Numbered from the stretch's first letter, positions 34,471 to 44,001 are shown. The stretch is DNA of 64,000 bases from Flintibacter faecis (GCF_014287875.1 NZ_JACOPN010000001.1:310001-374000), one strand, 5' to 3'. A program made the numbers and translations. The notes: generated from the letters alone by a model not told the origin.

Positions 34471-34508
34471 CGCTGTCCCCCGGGAGCTTGGCCCTGGGGA
34501 GACAGCGC
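34471..34508 (+). terminator. Terminator after the flavin reductase gene
   Basis: CGCTGTC and GACAGCG arms with inner CCC/GGG pairs lie between convergent genes; T-rich on the plus side. Confidence 0.65.
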
Positions 34509-34515
34509 ATTTCTT

Positions 34516-34938
34516 TTATGCATTGATAACGTGATCCAGCAGCACGGCAACGAAAAAAGCGATCTGCACGAACGCATAGGGTGAGACGATTTTATACTCC
34601 CGTTTTCTCCAGATCACCCCAAGGCTGATGATGGGAAAAAGGGCAAACGTGCCCAGGAGCAGTTCTGTCGGCAACCGGACTTCCATGGCTGCCAGCAGGC
34701 TCCACAGGCAGAAGACTGTTGCCGTGACCCAGAAGTATTGGAGATAGGCCAGGGGGTATTCTGCGTTCAGCTCCGGTTTTTTGAACCGCACCTCGGAGAC
34801 ATATCCCAAAATCACTGCCCCAAGGGCGGTGCGGATGACCCCGGTGAAGAGGAGATCGCTGACGGCTGTGATCGTGAACGTGAAGAGCAGTATCACGCCC
34901 AGCACCTGATAGGTCCTGTCCTGAAATTCCTTTTTCAT
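34516..34938 (-). CDS. Small multi-pass membrane protein, unknown
   Basis: A 140-residue protein with four hydrophobic segments (about 13-33, 36-45, 66-84, 93-108, and a last one near 120-137) and no motif recognised. The N-terminal MKKEFQDRTYQVLG and internal EVRFKKPEL loops are charged. It may be related to DUF6773-type proteins of Clostridia but this is only an impression. It is a single gene on the minus strand, upstream of the liv terminator. Confidence 0.6.
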   Translation of the reverse strand: MKKEFQDRTYQVLGVILLFTFTITAVSDLLFTGVIRTALGAVILGYVSEVRFKKPELNAEYPLAYLQYFWVTATVFCLWSLLAAMEVRLPTELLLGTFALFPIISLGVIWRKREYKIVSPYAFVQIAFFVAVLLDHVINA

Positions 34939-35056
34939 GGCCGCTCCTTTCCTGGTCTGTGCCTGTTCTTCTGTCTGTATTCTATCAGTTTTCCCGTTGG
35001 TTTCAAAGTGTTTTTCTAAATTTAAACCTTTCCTAAAACTTTTTTGGCTTTTGCAT

Positions 35057-35099
35057 AAAAAGGCAGACCCACGGGAATTTCCGCAGGTCTGCCTTTTAT
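35057..35099 (-). terminator. Terminator of the liv operon
   Basis: AAAAGGCAGACC (35057-35068) pairs with GGTCTGCCTTTT (35085-35096); on the minus strand the stem is followed by T. Confidence 0.85.
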
Positions 35100-35118
35100 C
35101 TTGTCATTTTGTCCGCTT

Positions 35119-35829
35119 TCAGCCGCCCAGATAGGCCTTCTTCACGGCCTCGTCCTCCAGCAGCTCGGCTCCGGTGCCGGTGGCCACGATCTTGCCGGTC
35201 TCCAGCACGTAGCCCCGGTGGGCCACGGACAGGGCCATGTTGGCGTTCTGCTCCACCAGCAGGATGGTGGTGCCGTGCTGGTTCAGCTCCCGCACGATGT
35301 CAAAGATCTGCTCCACCAGGATGGGGGCCAGGCCCATGGAGGGCTCGTCCAGCATGAGCAGGCTGGGCTTGGACATCAGCGCCCGGCCCATGGCCAGCAT
35401 CTGCTGCTCGCCGCCGGACAGGGTGCCGGCGATCTGGCTCTGCCGCTCCTTCAGGCGTGGGAAGCGCTGATACACGTCGGCGATACTCTCGTCATATTCG
35501 CTGGCGGGGCGGGTGAACGCGCCCATCTGCAGATTCTCCTCCACCGTCATCTGCAGGAAAATCTGCCGTCCCTCCGGGACCAGGGCCAGGCCCATGGGTA
35601 CGATCTTGTGGGCGGGGATGCCCCCCAGGTCCTTGCCCATAAACTGGACGGAGCCGGTGCGGGAGGACAGCAGTCCTGCCACCGTTTTCAGAATGGTGGA
35701 CTTGCCTGCGCCGTTGGCCCCGATGAGGGTGACCACTTCCCCCTCGTTGACCTCAAAGGAGACGCCCTTGATGGCATGGATGGCCCCGTAATAGACGTTG
35801 ATGTCGTCTACCTTTAAGATAGTATTCAT
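35119..35829 (-). CDS. livF: Branched-chain amino acid ABC transporter ATPase (LivF)
   Basis: A 236-residue ABC ATPase. LIGANGAGKSTILKTVAGL is Walker A, LSGGEQQMLAMGRALMSKPSLLMLDEPSMGL the signature and Walker B. The start ILKVDDINVYYGAIHAIKGVSFEV and end TGTGAELLEDEAVKKAYLGG are specific to LivF. It overlaps livG by 4 bp (ATGA). It is one of the two nucleotide-binding subunits that power uptake of branched-chain amino acids or related compounds. Confidence 0.95.
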   Translation of the reverse strand: MNTILKVDDINVYYGAIHAIKGVSFEVNEGEVVTLIGANGAGKSTILKTVAGLLSSRTGSVQFMGKDLGGIPAHKIVPMGLALVPEGRQIFLQMTVEENLQMGAFTRPASEYDESIADVYQRFPRLKERQSQIAGTLSGGEQQMLAMGRALMSKPSLLMLDEPSMGLAPILVEQIFDIVRELNQHGTTILLVEQNANMALSVAHRGYVLETGKIVATGTGAELLEDEAVKKAYLGG

Positions 35830-36692
35830 CCCTTGCTGCCCTCCTTCTTCTGGCTGCCCAGATAGGCCTCGATGACCTTGGGATTGGCCTGTATCTCCTC
35901 GGCGGTACCCTTGGCAATGATCTGGCCGAAGTTCAGCACACAGATGCCCTCGCAGATGCCCATGACCAGGTTCATGTCGTGCTCGATGAGCATGATGGCG
36001 ATGTGGAAGGTGTCACGGATCTTGACGATGTTCTCCATCAGCTCCGCCGTCTCAGAGGGGTTCATGCCGGCGGCGGGCTCGTCCAGCAGCAGCAGGCTTG
36101 GGTTGGTGGCCAGGGCCCGGACGATCTCCAGGCGGCGCTGAGCGCCATAGGGCAGGGAGCCCGCCTCGTGGCCCGCCAGGTCCTGCATGTCGAAAATGGA
36201 CAGCAGCTCCATGGCGCTCTCGTGGGCCAGCTTCTCCTGCTTCCAGAATTTCGGCAGGCGGAACACGCCGTCCCACATGGGATAGCGCACCTGGTTGTGC
36301 AGGCCGATCTTCACGTTGTCCTCCACGGACAGGTTGTTGAACAGGCGGATATTCTGGAAGGTACGGGCGATGCCCGCCCGGTTGGCCTGGGCGATAGACA
36401 TGCCGTGGGTGTCCTTGCCGTTTAACAGGATGGTACCCCGGGTGGGCTGGTACACCTTGGTCAGCAGGTTAAACACGGTGGTCTTACCCGCGCCGTTGGG
36501 GCCGATGAGGCCGGCGATCTCCGTCTGGCCCACGGTGAGGTTGAACTCGTTCACGGCGGTCAGGCCGCCGAAGTCGATGCCCAGGTGCTGGCACTCCAGC
36601 ACCGGCATCTTGCCCAGGTCCCGCTCCGGCACGATGGAGTGGCTGGGCACGGGGACCATTTTTCCTTTTTCAAATTTCTTAGCCACGGTCAC
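35826..36692 (-). CDS. livG: Branched-chain amino acid ABC transporter ATPase (LivG)
   Basis: A 288-residue ABC ATPase. IGPNGAGKTTVFNLLTKVYQPTRG is Walker A; LPYGAQRRLEIVRALATNPSLLLLDEPAAGMNPSETAEL carries the LivG-type signature with the following Walker B. The N-terminal about 30 residues before VLECQHLGIDFGGL are longer than usual, so a start at a later ATG such as in GKMPVLEC is possible; the annotated start overlaps livM by 14 bp. Confidence 0.95.
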   Translation of the reverse strand: MTVAKKFEKGKMVPVPSHSIVPERDLGKMPVLECQHLGIDFGGLTAVNEFNLTVGQTEIAGLIGPNGAGKTTVFNLLTKVYQPTRGTILLNGKDTHGMSIAQANRAGIARTFQNIRLFNNLSVEDNVKIGLHNQVRYPMWDGVFRLPKFWKQEKLAHESAMELLSIFDMQDLAGHEAGSLPYGAQRRLEIVRALATNPSLLLLDEPAAGMNPSETAELMENIVKIRDTFHIAIMLIEHDMNLVMGICEGICVLNFGQIIAKGTAEEIQANPKVIEAYLGSQKKEGSKG

Positions 36693-37770
36693 CCACTCCC
36701 TTCTCCGGGGCGGAGCGGACCAGCTTGCGCCGCAGCCCCGCGAAGAACTCCTTGGAATTTTCGTTGTTGGTGGCGATCATCACCAGGATAAGGACGATAG
36801 CGTACACCAGCATCCGGTATTTGTCCAGACCCAGGTTGCGCAGGAATTCCGGCAGGACCGTGAGGAAGGCCGCTGCGATGACCGAGCCCCGGATGTTGCC
36901 CAGTCCGCCCAGAACCACAAAGACCAGCACCAGGATGGAGGCGTTGAAGTCGAACTTCTTAGCGGCCACAGAGGAGTAGTTCATGGCGTAAAGCGCACCG
37001 GCGGCACCGGCCAGCACGGCGGAGGTGACAAAGGCCATCAGCTTATACTTGGTGGCGCTGATGCCCACGCTCTCGGCGGCGATGCGGTTGTCCCGCATGG
37101 CCATGATAGCCCGGCCGGCCCGGCTGTGGACCAGATTGAGCACCACAAACAGGGACACAAGCACCAGGACTGTGCCAACCGTAAAGGTGGACAGCTTCAC
37201 ATTGGCCGTGGCCCCCATGGGGCCCTGAAGAATGGAGATGCCCCCTTCCCCCAGGTGCAGGGCGGCCTCGTTGGTGATGGAGAAGTGCAGCCCCTCGGCA
37301 TCCACGCCCACATACAGGATATTAAAGATATTCTTGATGATCTCGCCAAAGGCCAGGGTGACGATGGCCAGATAGTCGCCCTGCAGACGCAGCACGGGCA
37401 CGCCCACGATCACGCCGGCGACACCGGCGCACACTGCGCCCACCAGCATGGCCACTGCCAACCGGGCGATGCCGTTGGGGATGGCCTGCTGCAGGGACAT
37501 GGCGGCCACAATGCCCGAGAAGGCACCCACGCTCATAAAGCCCGCGTGGCCCAAGGACAGTTCCCCGGAGAAGCCCACCACCAGGTTCAAGGACACGGCC
37601 ATGGTGACATAGGCGCAGATGGGCACCAACTGCCCGGCGATGGAGGGGGAGACCATCCCCGCCCCGTTCAGGACCTGGATGATGACGTAAAAGGCGATGA
37701 CGATGCCGTAAGTGACGAATTTTCCCGCCAGCTTTCTCTTGGCGGATGCGGTCTGTTTCATCTCTGCCAC
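36679..37770 (-). CDS. livM: Branched-chain amino acid ABC transporter permease (LivM)
   Basis: A 363-residue membrane permease with about nine hydrophobic segments. LNLVVGFSGELSLGHAGFMSVGAFSG and AIMAMRDNRIAAESVGISATKYKLMAFVTSAVLAGAAGALYAM are the LivM/LivH family blocks, the second being the coupling-loop region that contacts the ATPases. It begins one base after the livH stop, so both permease genes are tightly coupled. Confidence 0.95.
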   Translation of the reverse strand: MAEMKQTASAKRKLAGKFVTYGIVIAFYVIIQVLNGAGMVSPSIAGQLVPICAYVTMAVSLNLVVGFSGELSLGHAGFMSVGAFSGIVAAMSLQQAIPNGIARLAVAMLVGAVCAGVAGVIVGVPVLRLQGDYLAIVTLAFGEIIKNIFNILYVGVDAEGLHFSITNEAALHLGEGGISILQGPMGATANVKLSTFTVGTVLVLVSLFVVLNLVHSRAGRAIMAMRDNRIAAESVGISATKYKLMAFVTSAVLAGAAGALYAMNYSSVAAKKFDFNASILVLVFVVLGGLGNIRGSVIAAAFLTVLPEFLRNLGLDKYRMLVYAIVLILVMIATNNENSKEFFAGLRRKLVRSAPEKGVGDRG

Positions 37771-37771
37771 C

Positions 37772-38671
37772 TCAAACTTTCTCTCGGACCACCTTGCCCA
37801 AAAGGCCGGTGGGCTTGACCAGCAGCACCACGATCAGCACCAGGAAGACCACGGCGTCAGAGATATTGGTGTTGAACGCCTTGGCAAAGATCTCGATGAT
37901 GCCCAGCAGAATGCCGCCCAGCAGGGCCCCGGGGATGGAGCCGATGCCGCCGAACACGGCGGCGGTGAACGCCTTGATGCCGGGCAGAGAGCCGGTGGTG
38001 GGCATCAGATTGGGATAGCTGGAGCAGAACAGCACGCCGGCCACCGCCGCCAGGGCGGAGCCGATGGCAAAGGTCATGGAGATGGTGGTGTTCACGTCGA
38101 TGCCCATCAGCTGGGCAGCGGACTTATCCTCAGAGCAGGCCCGCATGGCCTTGCCCATCTTGGTGTTGCCGGTAAACCAGGTCAGGCCCAGCATCACCAC
38201 CACGCACACCACCACAGTGAGCAGGGCGGCATAGGTCACGGTGATCTGTCCCCCCAGCAGCTTGACCGAGTTGGTGCCCACCACAGAGGTGAAGGACTTT
38301 GGGTTGGAGGTCCACAGCAGCAGGGCGCTGTTCTGCAGGAAATAGCTCACGCCGATGGCGGTGATCAGCACAGCCAGAGACGGAGCCTGGCGCAGCGGCT
38401 TATAGGCCAGCCGCTCGATGACCACGCCCAGCACAGTGCACACCGCCATGGCCAGCAGCGTTCCGGCCACGGCCCCCACCAGCAGAGAGCTGCTCATCTT
38501 GCTCATGGTGAAAAAGCAGATATAAGCGCCCACCATGATGATGTCGCCGTGGGCGAAGTTCAGCATCTTGGCAATGCCATAGACCATGGTATAGCCCAGG
38601 GCGATGATGGCATATACGCTGCCCAGGCTGATGCCGTTTATCAGGTTGTTGAGGATACTCAAACCACTCAC
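37772..38671 (-). CDS. livH: Branched-chain amino acid ABC transporter permease (LivH)
   Basis: A 299-residue membrane permease. LINGISLGSVYAIIALGYTMVYGIAKMLNFAHGDIIMVGAY is the LivH N-terminal hallmark, and KMGKAMRACSEDKSAAQLMGIDVNTTISMTFAIGSALAAVAGVL the coupling-loop block. The end GLLGKVVREKV is typical. It follows livK after a 170-bp gap with two hairpins, the usual arrangement that favours the binding protein. Confidence 0.95.
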   Translation of the reverse strand: MSGLSILNNLINGISLGSVYAIIALGYTMVYGIAKMLNFAHGDIIMVGAYICFFTMSKMSSSLLVGAVAGTLLAMAVCTVLGVVIERLAYKPLRQAPSLAVLITAIGVSYFLQNSALLLWTSNPKSFTSVVGTNSVKLLGGQITVTYAALLTVVVCVVVMLGLTWFTGNTKMGKAMRACSEDKSAAQLMGIDVNTTISMTFAIGSALAAVAGVLFCSSYPNLMPTTGSLPGIKAFTAAVFGGIGSIPGALLGGILLGIIEIFAKAFNTNISDAVVFLVLIVVLLVKPTGLLGKVVREKV

Positions 38672-38721
38672 CTCTCTCTTTTCTTGCCGGGGTGCGGCCC
38701 CGGGAACGGGTGCGGCCCATA

Positions 38722-38817
38722 GCGAAAACCTCGGCGGCAGATACCGGTCCCGCCGACGTTTTCGCCATGGGAAAATGCGGCCAGGAGAGGGCCGCCAGTT
38801 GGGGCGGTCCTCTCCTG
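38722..38817 (-). terminator. Two hairpins between livK and livH
   Basis: GCGAAAAC..TCGGCGG pairs with CCGCCGA..GTTTTCGC (38722-38764), and AGGAGAGG..CCGCC with GGCGG..CCTCTCCT (38783-38816). No T run. Likely partial terminators or stabilisers that raise livK expression over the permease genes. Confidence 0.6.
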
Positions 38818-38841
38818 AGATGGATGAACTAAGGATGGCCG

Positions 38842-40038
38842 TTACTGGGTCACATACTTGCCGGACTCGACCTTGACCACCACGGGGTCCTTAGAGACCT
38901 CGCCGTTGGTCTGCCAGTGCATGCCGGAGCCGGTCAGGCCGTCCACGGCGAAGGAGCCGTCGGTAAACACCTTGGTCAGCTTCTCGCACACCTCCTGGGG
39001 GCCCATGTCGGCGGTGACACCGGCCTGCTGGCAGGCCTGATAGATGGCATAGATACAGTCATAGCCGTCAGCGGCGAACTGGTTGGGGATGCCGCCGGCC
39101 AGCGCCTGATACTCACTGACGAACTTCACGGTGCGCTCGTCCTCGCCCCAGGCATTGAAGGGGGTCATCAGCATCAGGCCCTCGGCCAGGCTGGCATCGA
39201 AGCCCTCCAGGTCCAGGATGCCGTCCATGCCGTCGCAGCCGAAGAAGGTGGGCTCATAGCCCATGGTCTTGGCCTGGTTCAGGATCAGGGAGGCGGGGGT
39301 GTAGTAGATGGGCATGAACACCAGGTCGGCACCGGCCTTCTGGGCCTCGCCCAGCTGCACGGTAAAGTCGGCATTGGTGTCGTCGGGGAAGGTGCTGGCG
39401 GAGACGACCTCCAGGCCGATCTCCTGGGCCTCCGCCTGGAAGGCGTTGAAGATGCCGGTGGAGTACGGATCGCCGTTGTTGTAGATGGCAGCGACCTTGG
39501 TGCCCAGGTTGTGCTCCTTGATGTAGTTGGCCGCGGCCTTGCCCTGGTTGGGGTCGGTGAAGCAGGCCTGGAACACGTTGTCGCGGCCCTCAGTCACCTT
39601 GGTGGAGGAGGCGGAGGGGGTCAGCTGGAAGATGCGGTCGTTAAAGGTCTCGGCGGCCACGGCCACGCAGGGGGTGGTGGTGGTGGTGCCGTACAGCACC
39701 TGCATCCCCTTGCCCTTCAGGTTGTTATAGGCGTTGACGGCCTTCTCGGCATCGCCCTCGTCATCCTGAAAGTCCAGGGCAAACTGCAGGCCGCCCAGGG
39801 CGTTGATCTCATCCACGGCGACCTGAGCGCCCGTCTTGGTGGCGATGCCGTACACGGCGGCAGAGCCGGTCAGGGGGCCGATACCGCCGATCTTGATGAC
39901 GCTGCTCTGATCGGCAGAGCCGTTGGAAGCGGAGCCGGCGTTAGAGGCGGCGCTGTCAGAACCGTTGCTGCCGCCGCAGCCAGCCAGCAGGCTGACGCTC
40001 AGGGCGCCGGCCAGAAGCATGGCAAGATACTTTTTCAT
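38842..40038 (-). CDS. livK: Branched-chain amino acid ABC transporter binding lipoprotein (LivK)
   Basis: A 398-residue extracellular binding protein. SVSLLAGCGGSNGSDS gives the lipobox and Ser/Asn-rich linker; IKIGGIGPLTGSAAVYGIATKTGAQVAVDEINALGGLQF and the ATTTTPCVAVAAETFNDRIFQLTPSASS block are the type I periplasmic-binding fold for amino acids. FQACFTDPNQGKAAANYI and the C-terminal GLTGSGMHW loop also match. Ligand could be leucine/isoleucine/valine or another small amide. Confidence 0.95.
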   Translation of the reverse strand: MKKYLAMLLAGALSVSLLAGCGGSNGSDSAASNAGSASNGSADQSSVIKIGGIGPLTGSAAVYGIATKTGAQVAVDEINALGGLQFALDFQDDEGDAEKAVNAYNNLKGKGMQVLYGTTTTTPCVAVAAETFNDRIFQLTPSASSTKVTEGRDNVFQACFTDPNQGKAAANYIKEHNLGTKVAAIYNNGDPYSTGIFNAFQAEAQEIGLEVVSASTFPDDTNADFTVQLGEAQKAGADLVFMPIYYTPASLILNQAKTMGYEPTFFGCDGMDGILDLEGFDASLAEGLMLMTPFNAWGEDERTVKFVSEYQALAGGIPNQFAADGYDCIYAIYQACQQAGVTADMGPQEVCEKLTKVFTDGSFAVDGLTGSGMHWQTNGEVSKDPVVVKVESGKYVTQ

Positions 40039-40140
40039 TTTGATAACCTCCTAAGGACCCTATATAGAATAGGAATATCCACTCCGCCCGGCGGCCCGTT
40101 CCGCCGGGGGCCGTCCTGTCCGGCCCTGGATTTGTCGCTC

Positions 40141-40169
40141 ATTATAGGTTCCAGAAAAACAAATGTCAA
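40141..40169 (-). promoter_or_regulatory. Consensus promoter of the liv operon
   Basis: On the minus strand: TTGACA (40164-40169), 17 bp, TATAAT (40141-40146), a perfect consensus; start near 40134, about 95 nt before livK. The 40039-40750 gap otherwise has AT-rich sequence; I reject the open frame at 40163-40561 (see rejected list). Confidence 0.88.
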
Positions 40170-40672
40170 TCGTAAAAGTACACAAGCTGTTTTTTCCCCA
40201 GTCTGTTCTCTCTGCAAAAATGCGACAGGAAAGTTGTCTCTTGTTGAAAAATTGTCGACTATTTCACAAGTTTTCCTGCGTTTTTTCGCCATTTTTTCAC
40301 TCCGTTCCCCTCCCCATCTCAGCAGAATATAACATGTATTACAATTCAGCGGTGTTTTATAAAAAGTTTCATGGCTTTTTTTGCCGCTCTCTCGATATTG
40401 TGTATTTTGACGGTGCTCTTTCCGTCTTTTTAGATGAAATTGTTGCGGCACACAGATTTTTCCCATTTATTTCCTGCTTGACGTTGTTTTTTTATCGTCA
40501 AGGGTGTCATTTCCGTTGGAGCGGCAAGTCTCTGCAGCGGATGGCCTCCCCCGCATTCTAATCCGCAATGGGCCCCGGTCTGTTTCCTCCCTTATATTGC
40601 CGGCTCACCTCTCCCCGGCGCTTCCCCCGCAGGGTCCCAAAAAGATTCACATATCCTTAACAGATTGACCGA

Positions 40673-40733
40673 TTGACAGGTGAAAATCTGCCGGGTATAA
40701 TAAGTGACAGCTTGTCACAATGACAACCTGTCA
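40673..40733 (+). promoter_or_regulatory. Consensus promoter with two TetR-type operators
   Basis: TTGACA (40673-40678), 17 bp, TATAAT (40696-40701). Two palindromes follow: GTGACA-GCT-TGTCAC (40704-40718) over the transcription start and TGACA-ACC-TGTCA (40721-40733) directly after. Autorepression by the TetR protein encoded 18 bp downstream is expected, with de-repression of the efflux genes by its ligand. Confidence 0.85.
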
Positions 40734-40750
40734 CATTGAGGAGAGAGACG

Positions 40751-41368
40751 ATGCCAAGCAGTACCTTTTTCCGTCTGCCGGAGGAGAAGCGGCAGCGATT
40801 GCTGGACGCCGCCTGGGAGGAATTTTCCCGGGTCAGCTTTGCCGATGCGTCCATCAACCAGATCATCCACGCCGCCAACATCTCTCGGGGCAGCTTTTAT
40901 CAGTACTTCACGGACAAGGAGGACCTGACCGCCTATATGCTGGGGGGGATGCGGCACTATTTTTCCAAGCTGATGTGGAACATCCTGGCCGAGGTGGAGG
41001 GCGACCTGTTCCAGGCGGTGGTCATCGCCTTCGAGCGATTTTTAGACCGCAGCGGCATCACCGACCCGGTCCTCGCCAAGCTCATCCACATCATCCAGCT
41101 AAACCCCGGTATGGACTTTCACCGCTTTATGTGCAGCGACCGGGAGGTCTCTGAGCAGGAGATATTCCGCCACGTCTCCAATCGGAACTACCGCAGCCAG
41201 GACCGGGAGTTTGTGGGGAATGTCTTTTTCCTGACCATCGCCCCCCTGGCCTCTGCCATGATGGAGACCCTGCGTGCCCCGGAGCAGTGGGAACACCAGC
41301 GGGCGCTGCTGGAACAGCGGCTGCAAATCATTCGCATGGGCGCTGTGGCCCCGGCGATTTCTGAATAA
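40751..41368 (+). CDS. TetR/AcrR-family transcriptional regulator
   Basis: A 205-residue repressor. The helix-turn-helix LLDAAWEEFSRVSFADASINQIIHAANISRGSFYQYFTDKEDL is standard for TetR; the C-terminal helical domain (about 60-205) is the ligand pocket. It is the first gene of the TolC-MFP-RND efflux cluster and its promoter carries palindromes, so it very likely controls both itself and the pump. The start at 40751 was chosen over TTG at 40736 because of the AGGAGAG site. Confidence 0.9.
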   Translation: MPSSTFFRLPEEKRQRLLDAAWEEFSRVSFADASINQIIHAANISRGSFYQYFTDKEDLTAYMLGGMRHYFSKLMWNILAEVEGDLFQAVVIAFERFLDRSGITDPVLAKLIHIIQLNPGMDFHRFMCSDREVSEQEIFRHVSNRNYRSQDREFVGNVFFLTIAPLASAMMETLRAPEQWEHQRALLEQRLQIIRMGAVAPAISE

Positions 41369-41402
41369 CCGAATTCCAGATCGTGATCTAAGGAGGAATA
41401 TG

Positions 41403-42803
41403 ATGAAAGATCGTAGAACCATCGCCGCCATTCTGGCCGCCGCCCTCACCCTGACTATGTGCGGCGTGTCCGCCGTGGCAGACGGGGAGGCGGACAGCTC
41501 CGCTGCGCCGGACAGCTCTGTGTCCGCCCAGGCCGATCAGGCGGACAGCAGCGCCGCCGTGGGGGGCACCCCCGAGGATGCCTCCTCCGGGGATACCGCC
41601 GCCGACAGCAGCCAGGCCGGCAAGGCCGGCGAGGACCAGGCTGCCCAGGATACCCAGGATTCCCAGACCGAGGAGCACCCGGAGCCGGAGATCATCCCCC
41701 CCGATGCGGTGGGTACCGTCTCCTTTGCCAACGTGAGCCGCCGCCTGCGGGAGAACAACCTGTCCGTCCTCTCTCTGGAGGAGAACATCAACGCCATCAA
41801 TGCAATCGACTATGAGAAGATGGGCGACGATGTCCGCAAGAGCCTGAACAGCATCGCCGATGCCCAGTGGTTCATGACCATCAGCGGCAATTCCTTTGCC
41901 GCCAAGAGCATGTCCAGCAGCTACGAATCCCTGAAGGACACCTTCGACGACATCCGGGACGGCAAGCTGCAGGAGGACAACGAGGCCGTCATCCGTCAGC
42001 TGGAGAACGCCCAGGACCAGGTGGCCATGGCGGGGGAATCCCTTTACATCGCCCTGACCGAGATGGAGCTGAACGGTCAGACCCTGTCCCGCTCCATCAC
42101 CGCCCTGGACCGCACCATCAAAGAGCTGGACCTGCGCTATGACCTGGGCCAGATCTCCGCCCTGACTCTGGAGCAGACCAAGGCCGGCCGCACCAGCGCC
42201 CTCAGCGGCCAGGAGACCCTGACTATGAACATCGGCACCTATAAGACCCAGCTGGAGCAGATGATCGGCGCAGAGCTCACCGGCAAGATCAAGCTCCAGG
42301 GCCTGCCCCAGGTGACGGGTCAGCAGCTGGCCGCCATGGACCTGGACAAGGACCTGGCCGCCGCCAAGGAGGCCAGCTACACCCTCTTTGCCGCCCAGCG
42401 CACCCTGGACGACGCCCGGGACGACTTTAAGGACACCGCCGAGGCCAATATGTACAGCACGGGCAAGTATCAGTATGTGGCCGCCCAGCACCAGTGGCAG
42501 GCCGCCCAGTATACATACAACGCCGCCGTCCAGAGCTTTGAGACCAGCTTCCGCACCCTGTATCTCCAGGTGAAGGACTATCAGCAGGTGCTCCAGGCCG
42601 CTAAAACCGCCCTGGCCACCGAACAGGACAACTTTGCTGCCGCCCAGAAGAAGCACGATCTGGGCAACCTGTCGGACAACGCCCTGGCCGATGCCCAGGA
42701 CAAGGTGTCTGAGGCCCAGGACAAGGTGGATGGTGCCGCCATCGACCTGTTCTCCGCCTATAACAACTACCGCTGGGCCGTGGACCACGGCATTTTGAAC
42801 TGA
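41403..42803 (+). CDS. TolC-like outer-membrane-factor family protein
   Basis: A 466-residue exported protein. Signal peptide KDRRTIAAILAAALTLTMCGVSAVA, then a low-complexity Ser/Ala/Asp linker to about residue 100, then long alpha-helices with heptad-like Ala/Leu/Gln (about 105-460) as in the helical barrel of TolC family proteins; ELDLRYDLGQISALTLEQTKAGR and KKHDLGNLSDNALADAQDKVSEAQDKV are the two LxxGxxSxxxxxxAQ repeats of TolC. No beta-barrel strands are evident. Without an outer membrane the protein may form a cell-surface or wall-spanning tunnel. Sits before the adaptor and pump genes. Confidence 0.8.
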   Translation: MKDRRTIAAILAAALTLTMCGVSAVADGEADSSAAPDSSVSAQADQADSSAAVGGTPEDASSGDTAADSSQAGKAGEDQAAQDTQDSQTEEHPEPEIIPPDAVGTVSFANVSRRLRENNLSVLSLEENINAINAIDYEKMGDDVRKSLNSIADAQWFMTISGNSFAAKSMSSSYESLKDTFDDIRDGKLQEDNEAVIRQLENAQDQVAMAGESLYIALTEMELNGQTLSRSITALDRTIKELDLRYDLGQISALTLEQTKAGRTSALSGQETLTMNIGTYKTQLEQMIGAELTGKIKLQGLPQVTGQQLAAMDLDKDLAAAKEASYTLFAAQRTLDDARDDFKDTAEANMYSTGKYQYVAAQHQWQAAQYTYNAAVQSFETSFRTLYLQVKDYQQVLQAAKTALATEQDNFAAAQKKHDLGNLSDNALADAQDKVSEAQDKVDGAAIDLFSAYNNYRWAVDHGILN

Positions 42804-42825
42804 GACTCAGGAGGAACCACACATT

Positions 42826-44001
42826 ATGAATCAAAAACGCATCCTGTCCCTGGCCCTGGCTGCCGCCATGGCCCTGTCCCTCACCGCCTGCGGCAGCAAG
42901 AGCGACTCCTCCAGCAGCGCAGACGACACCCCCACTGGCGTGGCCGTCCAGGTCCAGCCCGTCACTGCAGACACCATCTCTACGGAGAACAAGGTCTCCG
43001 GCAAGGTCGTCTCTGACAACGAGAGCTCCGTCTTCGTGGCCAGCAGCGCCAAGTGCACCGCCGTGTATGTGGATGCCGGCGACATGGTCTCCGCCGGGCA
43101 GAAGCTGTGCACCCTGGACCTGGCCAGCACCATCTCCTCTTACAACGCCGCCAACATCAGCTATAACTCCGCCGTGCAGAGCTATCAGGACCAGAAGAAC
43201 GTCTTTGACAGCCAGATCGCCCTGTACACCAAAAACGTCAACGATCTCAAGGCTCTGAAGGAGATCGGCGCCGCCTCTCAGACCGAGATCGACCAGGCCC
43301 AGCTGCAGCTGGAGTCCGCCCAGGCCACCAAAAACTCCACCCTGTCCCAGCTGGAGGCGGGGATGCAGAGCTATAAGTCCAACGTGGAGCAGCTGTCCAC
43401 CGTGCTGGAGAACGTGGACGGGGCAGGCAACGTCATCGCCCCCATCTCCGGCACTCTGGTCAGCCTGAATGCCGAGGAGAACGCCTTTGTCTCCCCCTCC
43501 ATGCCCGTGGCCGTCATCGACGGGGTGGACCAGATGAAGATCAGCGTGTCCGTGTCCGAGGCCCTGGTGCCTAAGCTGACCATCGGCGACAGCGTGGATG
43601 TCACCGTCAGCGCCGCCAGCCAGACCTTTACCGGCACCATCCGCTCGGTGGAGCAGGCGGCCAACGCCCAGACCAAGCTGTACACCGTCACCGTGTCCGT
43701 GCCCAGCGACGTGTCCGGCCTGCTGTCCGGCATGTTCGCCGACGTGACCTTCCACACCGACACCGCCAGCGGGGCCATCGTGGTACCCACCGAGTCCATC
43801 CTCACCAGCGGCTCCACCCAGTATGTCTATGTGGTCCAGGACGACAACACCGCCAAGTACATCGAAGTGACCACCGGCCTCACCGGAAACGGTGTCACCG
43901 AGATCACCTCCGGCCTGTCCGCCGGGCAGCAGCTGGTCACCGTGGGCCAGTCCTATCTCAGCGACGGAGCCGCCGTTCGGGTGGTCTCCGGGGAGGACTA
44001 A
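42826..44001 (+). CDS. RND efflux periplasmic-adaptor-type lipoprotein (HlyD/MFP)
   Basis: A 391-residue lipoprotein (lipobox SLTACGSKSDS). VQVQPVTADTISTENKVSGKVVSDNESSVFVASSAKCTAVYVDAGDMVSAGQKLCTLD forms the lipoyl half-motifs; a coiled hairpin (about 108-190) and ISGTLVSLNAEENAFVSPSMPVAVIDGVDQMKI complete the fold, followed by the MP domain TASGAIVVPTESILTSGSTQYVYVV. It links the RND pump with the TolC-like protein. It lies 22 bp behind the TolC gene. Confidence 0.9.
   Translation: MNQKRILSLALAAAMALSLTACGSKSDSSSSADDTPTGVAVQVQPVTADTISTENKVSGKVVSDNESSVFVASSAKCTAVYVDAGDMVSAGQKLCTLDLASTISSYNAANISYNSAVQSYQDQKNVFDSQIALYTKNVNDLKALKEIGAASQTEIDQAQLQLESAQATKNSTLSQLEAGMQSYKSNVEQLSTVLENVDGAGNVIAPISGTLVSLNAEENAFVSPSMPVAVIDGVDQMKISVSVSEALVPKLTIGDSVDVTVSAASQTFTGTIRSVEQAANAQTKLYTVTVSVPSDVSGLLSGMFADVTFHTDTASGAIVVPTESILTSGSTQYVYVVQDDNTAKYIEVTTGLTGNGVTEITSGLSAGQQLVTVGQSYLSDGAAVRVVSGED

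Noticed and set aside
40163-40561. Open frame of 132 codons between livK and the TetR gene
   Set aside because: AT-rich Phe/Ser/Lys-biased sequence without ribosome site or family likeness, and it overlaps the consensus liv promoter on the other strand.
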